8,511 nt of DNA from Gammaproteobacteria bacterium (lineage in GTDB: Bacteria > Pseudomonadota > Gammaproteobacteria > Eutrophobiales > Eutrophobiaceae), in contig JACVQI010000176.1 of the NCBI GenBank assembly GCA_015661095.1, positions 1 through 8,511 on the forward strand. Direction: 5' to 3'. Below the pieces are notes generated by a model, which was given only the letters and a program-made list of their open reading frames with translations, did not search any database and was not told where the DNA came from. The translations under genes were made by a program, and so were the position numbers. Numbering within the stretch: the stretch's first letter is position 1; each line of letters opens with the position of its first letter. Positions 6,149 to 8,511 of the stretch are shown here, one piece after another.

Positions 6149-6424
6149 GCCCGTAGGCTGCGGTGAGGAACGACTGCATGGATGCAGGAGGTAGGGCAAC
6201 GCCGGGAGCAGTTGCCGACGAACCGCATCAATCGAGTTACATGAGAGAACAAAGTAGGGTGGGCAAGCTGTTGTTTGGGTTGCCCACGCGAGTCACCGGT
6301 AACAACACCCACCACTCATCATGTTTTATCACGTCGCATTCTGCGTGGGCACGGATAACGTGCCCACCCTACCCGACCTAAGTGCTTCCTTTCCGCGTGG
6401 GCACAAACAACGTGCCCACCCTAC
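5984..6424. repeat. Array of REP-like GTAG-headed hairpins between convergent genes
   Basis: Four near-perfect hairpins, GTGGGCAC/GTGCCCAC, occur at 5989-6011 and 6074-6096 in one orientation and at 6345-6367 and 6397-6419 in the other. A fifth, GTGGGCAA/TTGCCCAC, is at 6260-6287. Each is headed by GTAGG on its 5' side: GTAG at 5984, 6069 and 6254, and CTAC on the plus strand at 6369-6372 and 6421-6424 for the inverted ones. The last inverted copy is an exact reverse complement of the first over about 30 bases. A conserved GTAG at the foot of a hairpin is the hallmark of REP elements moved by TnpA-REP/RAYT transposases; inverted pairs form REPIN/BIME units. Such arrays often act as mRNA 3' stabilisers or bidirectional terminators, which suits this gap. 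No transposase gene is in the window. Confidence 0.75.
6153..6227. repeat. Divergent REP-like unit with nested palindromes
   Basis: GTAGGCTGCGGT starts at 6153. TGCGGT (6159-6164) pairs with ACCGCA (6222-6227). Inside lie CTGCAT-GG-ATGCAG (6174-6187) and a second GTAG-headed hairpin, GGCAAC/GTTGCC (6195-6200 with 6211-6216). The stems are compatible and would fold as a three-way junction. It looks like one GTAG-headed repeat inserted into the loop of another. Confidence 0.45.
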
Positions 6425-6432
6425 GATATTTT

Positions 6433-8493
6433 TTACTTTTCACTTTTCACTATCAAAGCATCCAGCGCCAGCACACCCTTATTGTTGGCGCGTAACGGAT
6501 TGATGTCCAGTTCCTGGATCTGATCATTGCTGATCAATAGATCGGATACTGCCAGCAGGGCATCGATCACGGCTTGCCGGTTGATTGCGGGGCTGCCGCG
6601 CCAGCCGTCGAACAGGACGCTGGCTTTCAATTCCGCGATCATTTCCTCCGCATCCGCCGGTTGCAGGGGCGCGAGGCGCATGCTGACGTCTTTCAGCGCT
6701 TCAGCCATGGTGCCGCCCATGCCCAGCAATACGGTTGGGCCGAAGACGGCATCGCGCAGTCCGCCCACGATCAGGTCCAGACCGGGGCCGGCCATTTCCT
6801 CGACCAGATAGGCGCGTTGGCCCGGGCAGGGGATTTTATCGATACTCTTCAGCGCGGCTTTGAATTGCTTACGGTCACGGATATTCAGGTGCACACCACC
6901 GACTTCCGTCTTGTGCAGGATGGCGGCGCTGAGGATTTTCACCGTGACTGGTTTGCGTAATTTCGCGTAGGCCTTTTTCGCCTCGCTGCGATTGTGGCAG
7001 ATGATGGAACGCGGCACCGGTATCTTGATTTTTTTCAGGATGCGTTTGCCTTGCGCTTCGTCCAGGGCGCCGGGCGGGAGTTTGCCGATGGTGACGGATT
7101 TGGATTTTTGTTTGCCGTAACGACCGATGCGGTATTGGTTTTTGGCATCCTCTACCAGTGCTTGCATGGCGCGGGCAGAGCGTTCGGGTGATTTGAACGG
7201 CGCCACGTTCATGGCTGCGAGTTGCGCGCAGGTGCTGCGCATATCGGTGGATTCGCCCGCGGTGCCGTAAATAACGGGTTTACTCAGTTTGAAATCCAGT
7301 TCCCGGAACAGCTTGATGGGATCGAGCGCCGTCGGTTCGTAAAGGCCATAGGCGAGGATCGCTGAGAGGGATTTATCCTCAACCATGACGCGCAGAATAT
7401 TGGCGAATTCCTCCTGGGTGCGGCGGCCGACGTCAACAGGATTACTGATGAAGTGCATGGGCGGTAAATATCTAGCGATCTTTGCCACGCTGGACTTGCT
7501 GAGCGCAGGTATATTCACACCCGCCTCTTTTAACTGATCGAACATGAGCAAACCGGCGCCGGCCTGGCCGACCAGCATGCCGATGCCCGGGTTGGCCGCT
7601 GGTCGTAACCGTATCAGGGAGAAGGCGCAGGCTGCATCCACCAGATCATTAGAGGTTTCAACGACCACGGCGCCGGCCTGTTTCAGGGCGGCCGCCTTGA
7701 GGGCATAGGAACCCACCAGATTGCCGGTGTGAGATTTGGCGAATTCACCGATATCGCTGCGACCGATGGTCAGTGCGACCAGTGGCTTCTTCAGTGTTGC
7801 GCGCCGGACGGCTTCATACAATCGGCGGCCGTCACTCAAGCCTTCCATATAGAGCATGATGACTTTGGTGGCATCATCGTCGGCCAGATAATCGATCATG
7901 TCGGCGCCGTCGATATCGACGCAGTTGCCGAGACCGGCGGTGAGACTGATGCCGAAGCCATCATTTTCCAGCATGCAGGCCAGGATCAGGCTGATACCGC
8001 CGCTCTGGGAGATGATGGCGATCGAGCCGGGTGGTATCTTCGCGAAAGATACCGAGAAGCTGGCTACCAGTTTGTTGATGGGATCGGCGAAGCCACCGGT
8101 ATTGGGTCCGAGCAGGCGGATGCCGGTGGTCTTGCATATATTCTTGATCTCTTCCTGGATCAGGCGCCCGTCTTCGCCGCTTTCGGCGAAACCGCCGCCC
8201 ATGATCAGTGCGGCGCCGGCGTTGATGGAAGCTGCTTCACGTAACAGGGCCGGGCAAGCCGTTGCCGGTATCGCCAGGATCACGAGATCGACCGCCTCAC
8301 CGATTGCCTTCAGGGAGGTATAGACCTTGTGACCGAGAATGGTTTTCTCATTCGGGTTTACGGGATAAATCCTGCCCTGATAAGTATCCAGTAATTTGAG
8401 CGCCATATAGCCGGCTTTTTCCGGCGATGCGGATGCGCCCACAATGGCGATGGCTTCGGGTTTGAACAATCGATCCAGTCTGGATTTTTTCAT
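6433..8493 (-). CDS. NDP-forming acyl-CoA synthetase (acetate-CoA ligase type), fused alpha-beta
   Basis: This enzyme interconverts acyl-CoA, ADP and phosphate with free acid, CoA and ATP through two phosphohistidines. From ATG at 8493 it has 686 residues. The CoA-binding Rossmann domain begins FKPEAIAIVGASASPEKAGY (10-29). Succinyl-CoA-synthetase-like domains follow with ISQSGG (161-166), YMEG with Glu217, and KSHTGNLVG with His255, the expected catalytic phosphohistidine. The C-terminal ATP-grasp half holds ILHKTEVGGV with His527, the second conserved His, then GMGGTMAEALKD (591-602) and ELDINPL (661-667). The domain order matches bacterial fused Acd proteins. An in-frame TTG at 8499 could add two residues; a weak GAAAGA at 8505-8510 lies 5 nt from TTG and 11 nt from ATG, so the start is uncertain by two codons. 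The gene is convergent with the UroD-like gene, and its last codons and stop lie in the A-rich border of the REP array. It could conserve energy from acyl-CoA products or activate acids; acyl specificity cannot be read. Confidence 0.93.
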   Translation of the reverse strand: MKKSRLDRLFKPEAIAIVGASASPEKAGYMALKLLDTYQGRIYPVNPNEKTILGHKVYTSLKAIGEAVDLVILAIPATACPALLREAASINAGAALIMGGGFAESGEDGRLIQEEIKNICKTTGIRLLGPNTGGFADPINKLVASFSVSFAKIPPGSIAIISQSGGISLILACMLENDGFGISLTAGLGNCVDIDGADMIDYLADDDATKVIMLYMEGLSDGRRLYEAVRRATLKKPLVALTIGRSDIGEFAKSHTGNLVGSYALKAAALKQAGAVVVETSNDLVDAACAFSLIRLRPAANPGIGMLVGQAGAGLLMFDQLKEAGVNIPALSKSSVAKIARYLPPMHFISNPVDVGRRTQEEFANILRVMVEDKSLSAILAYGLYEPTALDPIKLFRELDFKLSKPVIYGTAGESTDMRSTCAQLAAMNVAPFKSPERSARAMQALVEDAKNQYRIGRYGKQKSKSVTIGKLPPGALDEAQGKRILKKIKIPVPRSIICHNRSEAKKAYAKLRKPVTVKILSAAILHKTEVGGVHLNIRDRKQFKAALKSIDKIPCPGQRAYLVEEMAGPGLDLIVGGLRDAVFGPTVLLGMGGTMAEALKDVSMRLAPLQPADAEEMIAELKASVLFDGWRGSPAINRQAVIDALLAVSDLLISNDQIQELDINPLRANNKGVLALDALIVKSEK

Positions 8494-8511
8494 AAGCAAT
8501 AAAATCTTTCA

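Noticed and set aside
5979..6424. CRISPR array
   Set aside because: Repeats are hairpins in both orientations with irregular spacing and one direct 85-bp duplication; there are no uniform spacers and no cas genes.
6163..6503. Small plus-strand frames of 60-84 codons within the intergenic repeats
   Set aside because: They are built from REP hairpin sequence with repeated peptides such as VGTDNVPTLP, with no ribosome binding site or domain evidence.
7729..8244. Plus-strand frame of 171 codons opposite the acyl-CoA synthetase
   Set aside because: It is the antisense shadow of a well-supported CDS, with no recognisable motif and no ribosome binding site that I could see.

Overview
The window looks like part of a chromosome from a Gram-negative, probably proteobacterial, facultative anaerobe. 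That rests on a YfcG-like Nu-class glutathione transferase, two perfect FNR/ANR-type operator palindromes, and REP-like (GTAG-headed) hairpin repeats. The lineage is an inference; no ribosomal or other taxonomic marker lies in the window.

Layout: (1) 1-1275, plus strand, a 5'-truncated flavin-dependent monooxygenase of the HpaB (4-hydroxyphenylacetate 3-hydroxylase) family. (2) 1276-1536, a gap with hairpins, a perfect FNR box at 1356-1369 and a structured leader. (3) 1537-2187, a corrinoid (B12-binding) methyl-carrier protein of the MtbC/MtaC type. (4) 2311-3012, a YfcG-like glutathione transferase starting at TTG. (5) 3013-3222, a gap with a second perfect FNR box at 3071-3084. (6) 3223-4445, a thiolase broken by an internal deletion that shifts the frame. 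(7) 4446-4681, an AT-rich gap bounded by 24-bp inverted repeats. (8) 4682-5950, a uroporphyrinogen-decarboxylase-superfamily methyltransferase (MtaA/CmuA superfamily, but without the classical zinc motif). (9) 5951-6432, a dense array of REP-like hairpins between convergent genes. (10) 6433-8493, minus strand, a fused NDP-forming acyl-CoA synthetase.

Taken together, the corrinoid carrier and the UroD-like protein are the recognisable parts of a cobalamin-dependent methyl-transfer system. The thiolase and the NDP-forming acyl-CoA synthetase belong to CoA-thioester metabolism, and the HpaB-like enzyme acts on aromatic or phenol-like rings. The FNR boxes before the corrinoid and thiolase genes point to oxygen-responsive control. 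A plausible but unproven reading is an accessory catabolic island that handles a methylated, possibly aromatic or polycyclic, substrate and ends in acyl-CoA units. The substrate methyltransferase and the corrinoid reactivase expected of a complete system are not in this window. The thiolase appears dead as sequenced, so the island may be decaying or the assembly may have a local deletion.
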